From the NCBI RefSeq assembly GCF_026891095.1, contig NZ_JAPTNL010000004.1, positions 155,393 through 219,392 on the forward strand: a stretch of 64,000 bases of DNA, written 5' to 3'. The DNA comes from Roseovarius salincola (lineage in GTDB: Bacteria > Pseudomonadota > Alphaproteobacteria > Rhodobacterales > Rhodobacteraceae). The notes beneath the pieces are model-generated. The model ran no database searches, was not told where the DNA came from, and worked only from the letters and a program-made list of their open reading frames with translations. Made by a program: the position numbers and the translations under genes. Below are positions 56,610-64,000 of this stretch, in pieces; positions within the stretch are counted from its first letter, which is position 1, and each line of letters begins with the position of its first letter.

Positions 56610-56642
56610 CGCATCGCTGCGCGCAGCCGCGCGCCCTTGCGC

Positions 56643-57455
56643 TCACGGCCCCGACTGCGCCAGGCGTCCGCCCTGGCGCACCATCTCGACGCGGGTCGCC
56701 TTGCCGGTCCGGTCATCGGTCTCGACATAAAGCCCCGACAGGGTCACATCGCCCATCGCCGGCTGAAACCGGCCCCGCGCCATGCCGCCGATAAAGCGCC
56801 GCATCGGCTCGGTCTTGTCCATGCCGATCACCGAATCGTAATCCCCGCACATGCCCGCATCGCTCTGAAAGGCGGTGCCGCCGGACAGGATCTGCGCATC
56901 TGCGGTCGGCACATGGGTATGGGTGCCCACCACCATGCTCGCCCGCCCGGCGCAGAAATGCCCCATCGCCATCTTTTCCGATGTCGCCTCGCAATGCACA
57001 TCCACCAGCGCGGCCTGCACCACGCCCCCCGGCGGATGCGCGCGCAACACCGCGTCCACCGCCGAGAACGGATCGTCAAAGCAGCGCTTCATGAAGACCT
57101 GCCCCAGCACCTGGCAGACAAGCACCTTGCGCCCGCGCGCATCCTGGAACACCCCGTGCCCGCGCCCCGGCGCCTCCTTGGCATAGTTGAGCGGCCGCAC
57201 GACACGCGGCTCGCTCTCGATGAATTGCATCATGTCCTTCTGATCGAAAGCATGATCGCCCAGCGTCAGCACATCCGCGCCGCTCGCCAGCAACGCCCGC
57301 GCATGGTCGCCGGTCAGCCCCATCCCCCCCGAGGCGTTCTCGCCATTCACCACGACGAAATCCAGCCGCCACTCTTCGCGCAGCCTTGGCAGGGTATCGG
57401 CCACCGCAGACCGCCCCGCACGGCCCACGACATCGCCCAGAAACAGAATTCTCAT
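56643..57455 (-). CDS. ymdB: YmdB-family metallophosphoesterase (TIGR00282)
   Basis: A 270-residue calcineurin-like phosphodiesterase. Metal and active-site motifs are all present: FLGDVVGRAGR, VVNGENASGGMG, TLGDHAFDQ, ALVDVHCEATSEK and GTHTHVPTADAQ, plus GGTAFQSDAGMCGDYDSVIGM. In Bacillus YmdB degrades 2',3'-cyclic nucleotides and affects development; the role in Alphaproteobacteria is unclear. The name YmdB is also used for an unrelated E. coli macrodomain protein. Start at 57455 gives MRILFLGDVVG. Confidence 0.9.
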   Translation of the reverse strand: MRILFLGDVVGRAGRSAVADTLPRLREEWRLDFVVVNGENASGGMGLTGDHARALLASGADVLTLGDHAFDQKDMMQFIESEPRVVRPLNYAKEAPGRGHGVFQDARGRKVLVCQVLGQVFMKRCFDDPFSAVDAVLRAHPPGGVVQAALVDVHCEATSEKMAMGHFCAGRASMVVGTHTHVPTADAQILSGGTAFQSDAGMCGDYDSVIGMDKTEPMRRFIGGMARGRFQPAMGDVTLSGLYVETDDRTGKATRVEMVRQGGRLAQSGP

Positions 57456-57517
57456 GGCACAGGTGGTATGTCCCGCAGCCCCGAAGGGCAAGAGCACTGT
57501 TGCAGGCCGCGCTCCCC

Positions 57518-57988
57518 TCAGCCCGAAACGCGATAGCGCGCGGCGATCTTCACCGGGAAATTGACCGAGCGCGCGATGAAACAGACCGCGTGGATGCGCC
57601 CGTGCAGCGCATCCGCCGCCGCAAGGTCGGTGCCCTTGGGCACCGTGATCCGGGGCCGCAGCGTGGCGCTCAGAAAGCGGCTCGCGCCGCCCGCGTCCGT
57701 CTCGCCCACCGCCAGCGGCTCATCCTCATATCCCGCCACCGCGATCCCCGCATCCGACGCGAAATGCAGATACCACAGCATGTGGCAGGCGCTCAGCGCC
57801 GCGATCAGCATGTCCTCGGGATTATGCAGCCCCGGATCACCCCCCAGCAGCGGGTCGTTCGAGCAGCGGATCACCGGCTTGCCCGGCGTCTCCACGTTCC
57901 AGCTGCGCGCGTAGGCGTTGTAATGCGCCGTCCCTTCGCCGCGATTACCGGTCCACACCACGCGGGCGCTATAGTCATGCTCGGCCAA
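57518..57988 (-). CDS. OsmC-family peroxiredoxin-like protein
   Basis: A 156-residue OsmC/Ohr superfamily protein with the two redox cysteines: Cys42 in VIRCSNDPLLGG and Cys68 in AALSACHMLWYLHFA. The expected Arg and Glu residues around them are present (RSWNVE, NPEDMLIAA). It reduces organic hydroperoxides. The start appears to be TTG at 57988, inside the end of the cyclo-ligase gene (14-base overlap), with GAGGTG upstream. An in-frame ATG occurs only deep in the domain. Confidence 0.88.
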   Translation of the reverse strand: MAEHDYSARVVWTGNRGEGTAHYNAYARSWNVETPGKPVIRCSNDPLLGGDPGLHNPEDMLIAALSACHMLWYLHFASDAGIAVAGYEDEPLAVGETDAGGASRFLSATLRPRITVPKGTDLAAADALHGRIHAVCFIARSVNFPVKIAARYRVSG

Positions 57989-58541
57989 TCTCGATCACCT
58001 CGGATTCAGTCACCACCATGTCCAGCGGCTGGTCGGTCGCCTCGAGCGGCAAGGCGTCATCCTCCTGCGCACCATAGGCGAACCCGATCGCCATGGTCGG
58101 GCGCGCCGCGCGCAGCAGTTCCAGCGTGCGGTCATAAAAACCCCCGCCATAGCCCAGCCGCCCGCCGCGCCGGTCAAAGGCCACCAGCGGCACGATCACG
58201 ATCTCGGGGGTCATGACCTCGCCTTGGGCCGGGATCATCGCCCCGAACGGCCCCGGTTCAAGCGCGCAACCAGGCGTCCAGCGCGCAAATGTCAGGGGCA
58301 TCCCAGGACCCGCGATCACCGGCACGCCCACCGGCCCATGCGCCGCCGCCTCCTCCATCGCCGCCAGCGGGTCAATCTCCGAACGGATCGCCATGTAGCC
58401 CGCCACAGGCACCCCGCGATACCCCGCCAGCACCCCCGACAACAGCGCCGCCTCGCCCGGCCCGGATGCCTCATGCGCCGCCTTGCGCCGCGCGAACGCC
58501 GCCTTGCGGGCGCGTTGCTTGACCTCTTGCAGATCGCTCAC
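57975..58541 (-). CDS. 5-formyltetrahydrofolate cyclo-ligase
   Basis: Converts 5-formyl-THF to methenyl-THF with ATP. The 188-residue protein begins at GTG 58541, overlapping the mgtE stop (GTGA), with KQRARKAAFARRKAA at the start, MAIRSEIDPL in the middle and the family hallmark RLGYGGGFYDRTL near residue 140, then IGFAYGAQEDDALP. The gene is translationally linked to mgtE upstream and osmC downstream. Confidence 0.92.
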   Translation of the reverse strand: MSDLQEVKQRARKAAFARRKAAHEASGPGEAALLSGVLAGYRGVPVAGYMAIRSEIDPLAAMEEAAAHGPVGVPVIAGPGMPLTFARWTPGCALEPGPFGAMIPAQGEVMTPEIVIVPLVAFDRRGGRLGYGGGFYDRTLELLRAARPTMAIGFAYGAQEDDALPLEATDQPLDMVVTESEVIEIGRA

Positions 58542-59932
58542 AGCAACACCATCGACGCCAGCCCCAGAAAGGCGAAGAACCCGACCACATCGGTGATCGT
58601 GGTCACGAACGGCCCCGAGGCCAGCGCCGGATCGATCCCGATCCGCGACAGGCCCATCGGAATGACGATCCCCCCCAGCGCGGCACAGATCTGCGTCATG
58701 ATCATCGCCAGCGCGATCACCGCCGCCAGCATCGGCACCCCGAACCAGACCCCCGCAACCAGCGCCATCAGGCAGCCGAACAAAACCCCATTCAGTGCAC
58801 CCACCACCACCTCGCGGCGAATGACCCGCAGCGCGTTCTGCGCCGTCAAATCGCGCGTGGCCAATGCCCGCACCGCAACGGTCATGGTCTGGGTGCCCGC
58901 ATTGCCCCCCATCGAGGCCACGATCGGCATCAGCACCGCCAGCGCGACCATCTGGTCGATCGTATCGGCGAACTGGTCGATCACGACCGAGGCCAGGATC
59001 GCCGTCAACAGGTTCACGAACAGCCACACCGCGCGCCCCCGCGCCGTCGTCATCACCCGGTCCGAGAGGCTCGATTCATCGCCCACCCCGCCAAGGCGCA
59101 GGATGTCCTCCTCGTGCTCCTCGTCCAGCACCGCCATGGCGTCGTCGATGGTGATGACGCCGACCAGCCGGTCATCCTCGTCCACCACCGGCGCCGAGAT
59201 CAGGTGATACTGGTTGAACGCATAGGCCACATCGGCCTCGGCCTGGGTGACGGGAATGGTGTGAAAGGTCTCCTCCACCAGGTCCTTCAAAAGCACCTCG
59301 CGGCGCGATGCCATCAGCTTGCCCAGCGTGACATTGCCCACCGGGCGCAGCCGCGGATCGACCAGGATGATGTGATAGAACTGATCCGGCAGATCCTCCT
59401 GGTCGCGCAGATAGTCGATCGCCTCGCCCACATTCCAGTGCTCGGGCGCCATCACCACTTCGCGCTGCATCAGGCGGCCGGCGGAATATTCCGGATAGGT
59501 CAGCGATTTCTGCACCGCCAGCCGGTCGCCCGCCTCCAGCGCGCTCAGGATCGCTTCCTGCTCGTGATCCTCCAGATCCTCGACCAGATCGACCACATCG
59601 TCCGAATCCAGGTCGCGCACCGCATCGGCCAGAACATCGGGCGGCAGAAGGGCGATCACCTCCTGGCGCAGCCCCTCATCCAGTTCCGACAGCACATCGC
59701 CATCGAAATCCGGCCCGTAAAGCTCGATCAGGCGGCGCCGGTCAAAGGCGTTGATCTGCTCCAGAAGGTCGGCGATATCGGCCGGGTGCAGCCCGGACAT
59801 TTCCCTCAGCAGCAGCGCGCGGTCGTCGATATCGACCGCATAGATCATCCGCGCCACCGCCTGCGGATTGAGCGCATAAGCGCTGTCCTCGCGTTCGCCC
59901 TCGGCCTCTGCCAGATGCTCGTCTTCCGCCAT
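58538..59932 (-). CDS. mgtE: Magnesium transporter MgtE
   Basis: A 464-residue Mg2+ channel: acidic N-domain (residues about 40-150 with HPADIADLLEQI and DSDDVVDLVEDLEDHEQEAIL), paired CBS domains (to about residue 275), a connecting plug helix and five transmembrane helices with SMGGNAGTQTMTVAVRALA and PMGLSRIGIDPALASGPFVTTITDVVGF, including the Asp of the ion pore. The N-domain and CBS pair sense cytosolic Mg2+. GGAGGG precedes the ATG. It begins a three-gene operon with the cyclo-ligase and OsmC. Confidence 0.95.
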   Translation of the reverse strand: MAEDEHLAEAEGEREDSAYALNPQAVARMIYAVDIDDRALLLREMSGLHPADIADLLEQINAFDRRRLIELYGPDFDGDVLSELDEGLRQEVIALLPPDVLADAVRDLDSDDVVDLVEDLEDHEQEAILSALEAGDRLAVQKSLTYPEYSAGRLMQREVVMAPEHWNVGEAIDYLRDQEDLPDQFYHIILVDPRLRPVGNVTLGKLMASRREVLLKDLVEETFHTIPVTQAEADVAYAFNQYHLISAPVVDEDDRLVGVITIDDAMAVLDEEHEEDILRLGGVGDESSLSDRVMTTARGRAVWLFVNLLTAILASVVIDQFADTIDQMVALAVLMPIVASMGGNAGTQTMTVAVRALATRDLTAQNALRVIRREVVVGALNGVLFGCLMALVAGVWFGVPMLAAVIALAMIMTQICAALGGIVIPMGLSRIGIDPALASGPFVTTITDVVGFFAFLGLASMVLL

Positions 59933-60067
59933 GAGACCCTCCGCCGCTACGCCTGGATGCAGAACTAATGAAGCCGCGCGCGGAAAACAATCATAATGCC
60001 CGATTTACCACGCCCGCCCGCTGCCCTATCGTCCGGCCCGATCGCCCCTCCAGCAGAAGGCACGCAG

Positions 60068-61360
60068 ATGCCCCGCGACACCATCCTCACCGGCCATGTG
60101 CTCTCGTTTCATGCGAATCCCCTGACCAACCCCGCCGCGCAATCCGCCCGCATCAGCGAGGCCGTGCTGATCCGCGACGGCCATATCGCCGCCAGCGGCG
60201 CGATTGATGATCTTCGCGCGGCTGCGCCCGATGCACAGGTTGACCGCCATGACGGCCATCTGATCTGCGCAGGCTTCATCGACGCCCATGCCCATTATCC
60301 CCAAACCGCGATCATCGCCAGCTGGGGCAAACGCCTGATCGACTGGCTGAACGATTACACCTTTCCCGAGGAAATGCGCCTCTCGGATCCCGCCTACGGC
60401 GCCCGGATCGCCGAACGCTACCTCGACCTCACACTGGCCCACGGCACCACCACCACGGTCAGCTTCTGCACCTCGCATCCCGCCAGCGTCGATGCCTTCT
60501 TCACCGCGGCCCGCGCGCGCGGCCTGCGCGCCGCCGCCGGCAAGACCTGCATGGACCGCAACGCCCCGCCCGGGCTTTGCGACAGCGCCCGAAGCGCCCA
60601 TGACGACAGCGCCGCGCTGATCGCCCGCTGGCATGGGGTGGACCGGCTCTCCTATGTGATCACCCCGCGCTTCGCCCCCACCTCCAGCGCCGAACAACTC
60701 GATGCGCTCGGGGCGCTCTGGGCGGCGCATCCCGATTGCCTGATGCAGACCCATCTTTGCGAACAGATTGAGGAAATCGCCTGGGTAAAACGGCTCTTCC
60801 CGAAGGCGCGCGACTATCTCGATGTCTATGAAAGCCACGGGCTCCTCAGCGAACGCGCGCTCTTTGGCCATGCCATCCACCTCGCGCCGCGCGAAACCGC
60901 CCGCCTCGCCGAATCCGGCGCCGCGCTCATCCACTGCCCGACCTCCAACAGCTTCATCGGCTCGGGCCTCTTCGATATCGGCCAGCGCCTGTCCGAAGGC
61001 CAGCGGATCGGCCTCGCCACCGATACCGGCGGCGGCTCCAGCTTCTCGATGCTGCGCACCATGGCCGCCGCCTACGAGATCGCGCAACTGACCGGCACCG
61101 CGCTCCATCCCGCCCAACTTCTCTGGCTCGCGACCGGCGCCGGCGCCGCCGCGCTCCACATGCAGGACCGCATCGGCAATATCGCACCGGGGCTGGAGGC
61201 CGACCTCGTCATCCTCGACCTCGCCTCGACCCCCGCCATCGCCCAGCGCCATGCCCGCGCCGATGACATCTGGGAGGCGGTCTTCCCCACCATCATGATG
61301 GGCGACGATCGCGCCATCCGCCAGGTCTGGATCGCAGGGTGGCCTTATGATCCTCAATGA
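60068..61360 (+). CDS. guaD: Guanine deaminase
   Basis: Converts guanine to xanthine. The 430-residue amidohydrolase has the metal motif DAHAHYPQ near residue 74, the GuaD-type FPEEMRLSDP, MQTHLCEQIEEI, HAIHL with a further metal His, and LATDTGGGSSFSML. Length and motifs fit GuaD of the amidohydrolase family rather than the small cytidine-deaminase-type enzyme. AAGG precedes ATG 60068. No purine-specific riboswitch is seen upstream. The mobile region starts right after its stop. Confidence 0.93.
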   Translation: MPRDTILTGHVLSFHANPLTNPAAQSARISEAVLIRDGHIAASGAIDDLRAAAPDAQVDRHDGHLICAGFIDAHAHYPQTAIIASWGKRLIDWLNDYTFPEEMRLSDPAYGARIAERYLDLTLAHGTTTTVSFCTSHPASVDAFFTAARARGLRAAAGKTCMDRNAPPGLCDSARSAHDDSAALIARWHGVDRLSYVITPRFAPTSSAEQLDALGALWAAHPDCLMQTHLCEQIEEIAWVKRLFPKARDYLDVYESHGLLSERALFGHAIHLAPRETARLAESGAALIHCPTSNSFIGSGLFDIGQRLSEGQRIGLATDTGGGSSFSMLRTMAAAYEIAQLTGTALHPAQLLWLATGAGAAALHMQDRIGNIAPGLEADLVILDLASTPAIAQRHARADDIWEAVFPTIMMGDDRAIRQVWIAGWPYDPQ

Positions 61361-61419
61361 CCAATAATGAATTGCTTTCAAAAGGTTTTTTATAAACCCA
61401 ATTCTATGCCAGTTGCTCA

Positions 61420-61450
61420 TCTAGGTAACTGGTAGTCATCTCTAGTAACT
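61420..61450 (+). repeat. Direct repeats TCTAG(G)TAACT
   Basis: TCTAGGTAACT (61420-61430) and TCTAGTAACT (61441-61450) are direct repeats differing by one base insertion. Lying upstream of an integrase gene, they could be integrase arm-type sites or part of att. Confidence 0.5.
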
Positions 61451-61452
61451 CT

Positions 61453-61486
61453 GTGGCACAGGAAAGTGTGCCACGAACTGTGCCAC
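61453..61486. repeat. TGTGCCAC repeat cluster
   Basis: GTGGCACA (61453-61460) forms a perfect 8-bp inverted repeat with TGTGCCAC (61467-61474), and TGTGCCAC recurs directly at 61479-61486. Three copies in 34 bases suggest a protein-binding site cluster, possibly for the recombinase. Confidence 0.6.
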
Positions 61487-61647
61487 TAGGCTTGCCAATT
61501 TGCTGCGACACAGTTATAAATTCTTAGCGTTTTGAATGCGGGCATGGCCCGCTGCCAACCGAGCGATCTCCGCCACGGTGGCTCTCCAATCAGGGAGGAC
61601 GCGGCAGCCCCAGGCAATGGGGCGGGCAACAAAAGAGATGGCCCACC

Positions 61648-62094
61648 ATGACCGACGAAACCTATACCCGACAGCAGGCGCGCGCAGACAAGCGTGCGAT
61701 CTTCAACGCGCTCCGATCACTGAAGCACGGTGACACCGGCCCCGCCGACCGTCTGACAGAAATGAGCCGCCGGAACTTCCTGGCGACCAGCGCCGCAGCG
61801 CTCACGGTCGCGCCCGCGCCCGCGCTCCCTGCACCCGTCCCGCCCGCGCTCCCTGCACCCGCCGCGTCTTACATCAGTCTTCCGACCCCGGCAGCTCGAC
61901 CGACCAGCATCTATCCCCCGGTCGTCTCGCAGCCCCGGAACGAAGGGTTGAAACTTGGCGGAGGCAGCATCGACTTCTTCCAAGGTCGCCGCAAGCGCCT
62001 CGCCGAGATGCGCAGGGAAAAGGCGCTCGCCCAGGCCACGCGCGCCGAGACGATAGTGGTTGCCCCGGTGCCGACGAAGACGGAGGACAACTGA
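61648..62094 (+). CDS. Unknown protein with internal Tat-like motif, coupled to integrase
   Basis: A 148-residue protein. Residues 1-38 are hydrophilic; residues 39-60 read MSRRNFLATSAAALTVAPA, a twin-arginine-like motif with a short hydrophobic run, so an alternative start at 61762 (ATG) would give a Tat-type signal at the N-terminus. It is followed by Pro-Ala repeats (PALPAPVP, PALPAPAA) encoded by two 24-base-spaced copies of a 19-base repeat (61819-61837, 61843-61861), and a basic C-terminus FFQGRRKRLAEMRREKALAQATR. Its TGA overlaps the integrase ATG (TGATG), implying translational coupling. No family recognised. Confidence 0.6.
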   Translation: MTDETYTRQQARADKRAIFNALRSLKHGDTGPADRLTEMSRRNFLATSAAALTVAPAPALPAPVPPALPAPAASYISLPTPAARPTSIYPPVVSQPRNEGLKLGGGSIDFFQGRRKRLAEMRREKALAQATRAETIVVAPVPTKTEDN

Positions 62095-63476
62095 TGGCTG
62101 CGACGCGGAAGAACTTCACCAAGGAGTGCCTGCTGAAGCTCAAGCCCGGGGAGGTCATCTCCGATGCTGGCTACGGCGGATATGGCGCAGGGACGCTCTT
62201 GGCGCGGGCCGCCAAGAACGGCGATGTCACCATCACTCTGAAAGTGTGCGTCGACGGAAAGCAGCTGAAGCGCGAGATCGCGAAGGGCATGGTCGGCTAC
62301 TTCGCAAGCGGTGGGTCGCTGAGCAAGCTTCGTCAGCGCGCCTACGAGATCGCCGAGGAGGCCAAGCTCAGGACGCACCGTCCCGGTCATGCGCGTCAGA
62401 ATGCACCGACGACCATCGGTGACCTGGGCGACGCCTACCTCGCCTATCGCGCCGAGAACGACCCCTATGCCGATGCCGGTAAGCAGGCGAAGGTGGCGCT
62501 CAATAGAGCGACCGCATTCTGGGGTAACCTACCAGTAACCGAGTTGAACAAGAGCGAGGGTAGCGCGTTCCTGGACCACGTCATCGACGACGCGCGGAAG
62601 GCGTCTGGCAAGCGCGATAAGAGGGGCGACGTCGGCGGACGCGTAGCGGGCCGTCACCCCGGCCACGAGGCAGCGAAGTCCGCACGCAGCTTCGTCAAGA
62701 TGGTGCTGACGCATGCCGCGACCGAATACGGCCTAGACGTCAGGACCGACATATTCGATGGCAAGAAGCTTAAGAACAACCCACCCAAGGAGGGAGCGAT
62801 GTCAACCGAGGAGTGCGACCGCTTCCACCAGGCGCTCAGGGACTTCGTTGAAGGCCGTGGCGGCAAGCAGGGGACCAAGCACAAGCGCACCGGGCGACAC
62901 CGTGCCGTGGCGGTCGAGACGGCCAGCATGATCGAACTGTGCTACCTCGCCGCCGGTCGTATGAAGGAGTGGAAGCAGGCGCGCTGGGGCGAGATCGACC
63001 TGGAGGCTGAAACGCCAACCTGGACCATCTACGAGGACGACCGCAAGCAACGCACCAAGCACGTCCAGGTGCTGACGCCCGACGCGGTCAACATCCTGAA
63101 GGCCGTCAAAGAGCGCCGCACGGCGCGCTGGGGCCGCCCTCCACGTAAGCAGGATTACGTCTTCCCGAGCATCCGCGCGAAAACACCCGACGAGGCCCAC
63201 AGGGTATCGTACGATGCCGCCTTTAACACGATCCTGGACATGTCAGGTGTCAACGAGGGCCGGTCATACGACGACAAGATCACGCCGCACCGCGCCGTGC
63301 GGGCGAGCAGGATCACGGAACTGCGCGACGTCGAGGGCTGGACTGCCAGGGAAGTCGCCGACTATGTCGGGGCAACCGAGCAGGTCATCGAGAGCGTCTA
63401 CTACAAGTCGCAGGTGAAGCTCGAACGACAGGCGGCAAAGGTCTCTGCGCTGAAGAGCAGAAGGGCGGTGGTCTGA
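62094..63476 (+). CDS. Tyrosine recombinase/phage-type integrase
   Basis: A 460-residue site-specific recombinase. N-terminal arm-binding region, a core-binding SAM-like domain (TTIGDLGDAYLAYRAENDPYADAG...), and a catalytic domain with Arg I in LAAGRMKEWKQARWGEIDLE, a box II H-x-x-R region in KITPHRAVRASRITELRDV, and the nucleophile Tyr in VIESVYYKSQ. Box II has HRAVRAS instead of the common HDLRHTF, so it is a divergent subgroup. GGAGG upstream drives translation. It probably integrates the element next to guaD. Confidence 0.9.
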   Translation: MAATRKNFTKECLLKLKPGEVISDAGYGGYGAGTLLARAAKNGDVTITLKVCVDGKQLKREIAKGMVGYFASGGSLSKLRQRAYEIAEEAKLRTHRPGHARQNAPTTIGDLGDAYLAYRAENDPYADAGKQAKVALNRATAFWGNLPVTELNKSEGSAFLDHVIDDARKASGKRDKRGDVGGRVAGRHPGHEAAKSARSFVKMVLTHAATEYGLDVRTDIFDGKKLKNNPPKEGAMSTEECDRFHQALRDFVEGRGGKQGTKHKRTGRHRAVAVETASMIELCYLAAGRMKEWKQARWGEIDLEAETPTWTIYEDDRKQRTKHVQVLTPDAVNILKAVKERRTARWGRPPRKQDYVFPSIRAKTPDEAHRVSYDAAFNTILDMSGVNEGRSYDDKITPHRAVRASRITELRDVEGWTAREVADYVGATEQVIESVYYKSQVKLERQAAKVSALKSRRAVV

Positions 63477-63601
63477 CCTACTATATGCGCTTGAGGCAGC
63501 CTGCGCGCGTTTCCCGCTCTGGCGCATTGCTGTTCAAAGGGATGCAGATCGCGGTCTACCTTTGACACTCTTGGGTTAGGTTTGCCATTAAAGAAATCGA
63601 C

Positions 63602-63937
63602 CTAATTAAGAAAAATGTGAAGCGCGAAGGTCGTGGCAATGGCAATCGCACCAAGTCCCACGGTAACCTGCTTGATGATGAAAAACGTCGTTTGCAAAAG
63701 ATAGGCGGGATGGTTTCTGTTGAACTTGTAGCCTTGCTCCTTCCTTTTCAAAGCATGCTTCACAGACAGGTATGCGCAAAGATACTGAAAATAGTCGCTC
63801 GCAATCGAAATGACTGCCAACGCTCCAGCTGTGTTGATCCAGATTTCATAAGCCTGAATATAGGTCTTCGAGAACGCGGCATCAGAGGCTTGAACGGCGA
63901 AGAGAGTGTCCGATCTTTTGTGTATGACTGATCCGGT
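63602..63937 (-). pseudogene. Small membrane-protein gene truncated at its 5' end by an IS
   Basis: The minus-strand frame open from 63937 to the stop at 63602 has no ATG or GTG; the only start codon is a TTG at 63820 giving 72 residues. The upstream in-frame part (SDTLFAVQASDAAFSKTYIQ, AYEIWINTAGALAVISIAS) reads like real protein and continues into two membrane helices (IIKQVTVGLGAIAIATTFALHIFLN). Just beyond it an IS256-type element begins, so the gene has probably lost its start. Function unknown; DNA is AT-richer than the chromosome. Confidence 0.55.
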
Positions 63938-63938
63938 T

Positions 63939-63962
63939 CATGCTTCACCAAAAGGAAGCATG
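63939..63962 (+). promoter_or_regulatory. Hairpin covering the transposase ribosome binding site
   Basis: CATGCTTC, loop ACCAAAAG, GAAGCATG: a perfect 8-bp stem that includes the AAGGAAG ribosome binding site, one base before the ATG. In transcripts reading in from outside, it would block translation. Confidence 0.6.
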
Positions 63963-63963
63963 C

Positions 63964-64000
63964 ATGACCATCTCGAAAGAAATCCTGGACGAACTGCTTA
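63964..64000 (+). CDS. IS256-family transposase, N-terminal fragment
   Basis: The first 12 codons before the window edge read MTISKEILDELL, the usual opening of alphaproteobacterial IS256-family (Mutator-type, DDE) transposases, which typically continue about 400 residues. AAGGAAG precedes the ATG. The assignment rests on this short stretch plus its place beside a truncated gene. Confidence 0.65.
   Translation, partial: MTISKEILDELL

Larger units (their letters stand above)
61361..64000. mobile_element. Left end of an integrative element (extent unknown)
   Basis: From the guaD stop onward the sequence changes character: AT-richer non-coding DNA with short repeats, an unknown gene coupled to a tyrosine recombinase, a truncated gene and an IS. 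This suggests an integrated phage or genomic island inserted next to guaD. The right end is outside the window and no att duplication can be shown. Confidence 0.62.
63930..64000 (+). mobile_element. Left end of an IS256-family insertion sequence (partial)
   Basis: The transposase start (63964) and the hairpin before it mark the left end. The exact terminal inverted repeat cannot be fixed without the other end; the boundary lies somewhere between about 63900 and 63940. Confidence 0.6.

Noticed and set aside
61361..61647. tRNA gene as integration target next to guaD
   Set aside because: No cloverleaf, anticodon arm or TTC-type T-loop could be folded from this stretch.
63534..63565. TCAAAGG/CCTTTGA inverted repeat after the integrase gene
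   Set aside because: Seven-base arms 18 bases apart are weak, and no second copy was found to support an att site.

Overview
This window is a chromosomal segment from a GC-rich alphaproteobacterium of the Rhodobacteraceae (Roseobacter/Rhodobacter group). The evidence is the gene set rather than a marker gene: an NDUFS4-type complex I subunit, HdaA next to PerM and Ppk1, a GTTC-N7-GTTC LexA box on uvrB, the propionyl-CoA carboxylase/methylmalonyl-CoA mutase locus, and several small DUF families typical of the group. No rRNA, tRNA or CRISPR array was recognised. Most of the first 61.4 kb reads as core chromosome with short intergenic gaps.

Layout. 0.1-5.3 kb: ThyX, glyoxalase I, a VWA-like DUF1194 protein, a MarR regulator, SdhE, an XRE regulator, aspartate aminotransferase. 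5.4-8.4 kb: a large beta-helix protein resembling the GhsB head spike of gene transfer agents, behind a CtrA-like box, and an outer-membrane-like protein. 8.6-12.5 kb: small stress and hypothetical genes (two ABM-fold proteins, DUF5665, UspA, rhodanese, zincin-like protein, DUF2905). 12.5-19.8 kb: SOS-regulated uvrB, complex I subunit, Ppk2, DUF1007 plus NicO metal exporter, MATE pump. 19.9-25.5 kb: paired c-type cytochromes, an Ldh2-type dehydrogenase, LolCDE components, a ferric-reductase-like flavocytochrome with a possible 37-aa partner. 25.5-36.9 kb: ProS, PerM, HdaA, Ppk1, Ppx, then a nuclease-like protein, a TerB-DnaJ protein, GNAT, VOC and MAPEG proteins.

37.0-46.9 kb is the propionyl-CoA to succinyl-CoA locus, all on the minus strand: pccB, pccA and scpA, interspersed with small lipoproteins and hypotheticals and interrupted by at least two strong hairpins. 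Upstream of pccB lie TTTGCAAA-type repeats matching the PccR/ScfR operator as I remember it, but the divergent gene is an MFS drug transporter, not pccR. 47-61.4 kb holds transporters (Bcr/CflA, LysE/ArgO, two SLC13-RCK proteins, MgtE), a TerB-like/BRCT protein that looks accessory, fasciclin, YebC, YmdB, OsmC, 5-FTHF cyclo-ligase and guanine deaminase.

From about 61.4 kb to the end the window enters a mobile region: AT-richer DNA with direct and inverted repeats after guaD, a two-gene unit (Tat-motif protein plus tyrosine recombinase), and a small membrane-protein gene whose 5' end appears cut off by an IS256-family element whose transposase starts at 63964 and runs off the window.

The observations most worth a second look are the CtrA-boxed orphan head-spike-like gene, the triple TerB-like/BRCT protein, the integrase-linked small protein with its repeat-rich flank, the IS-truncated gene, and a 12-base sequence shared by two FNR-like sites upstream of uspA and a cytochrome gene.
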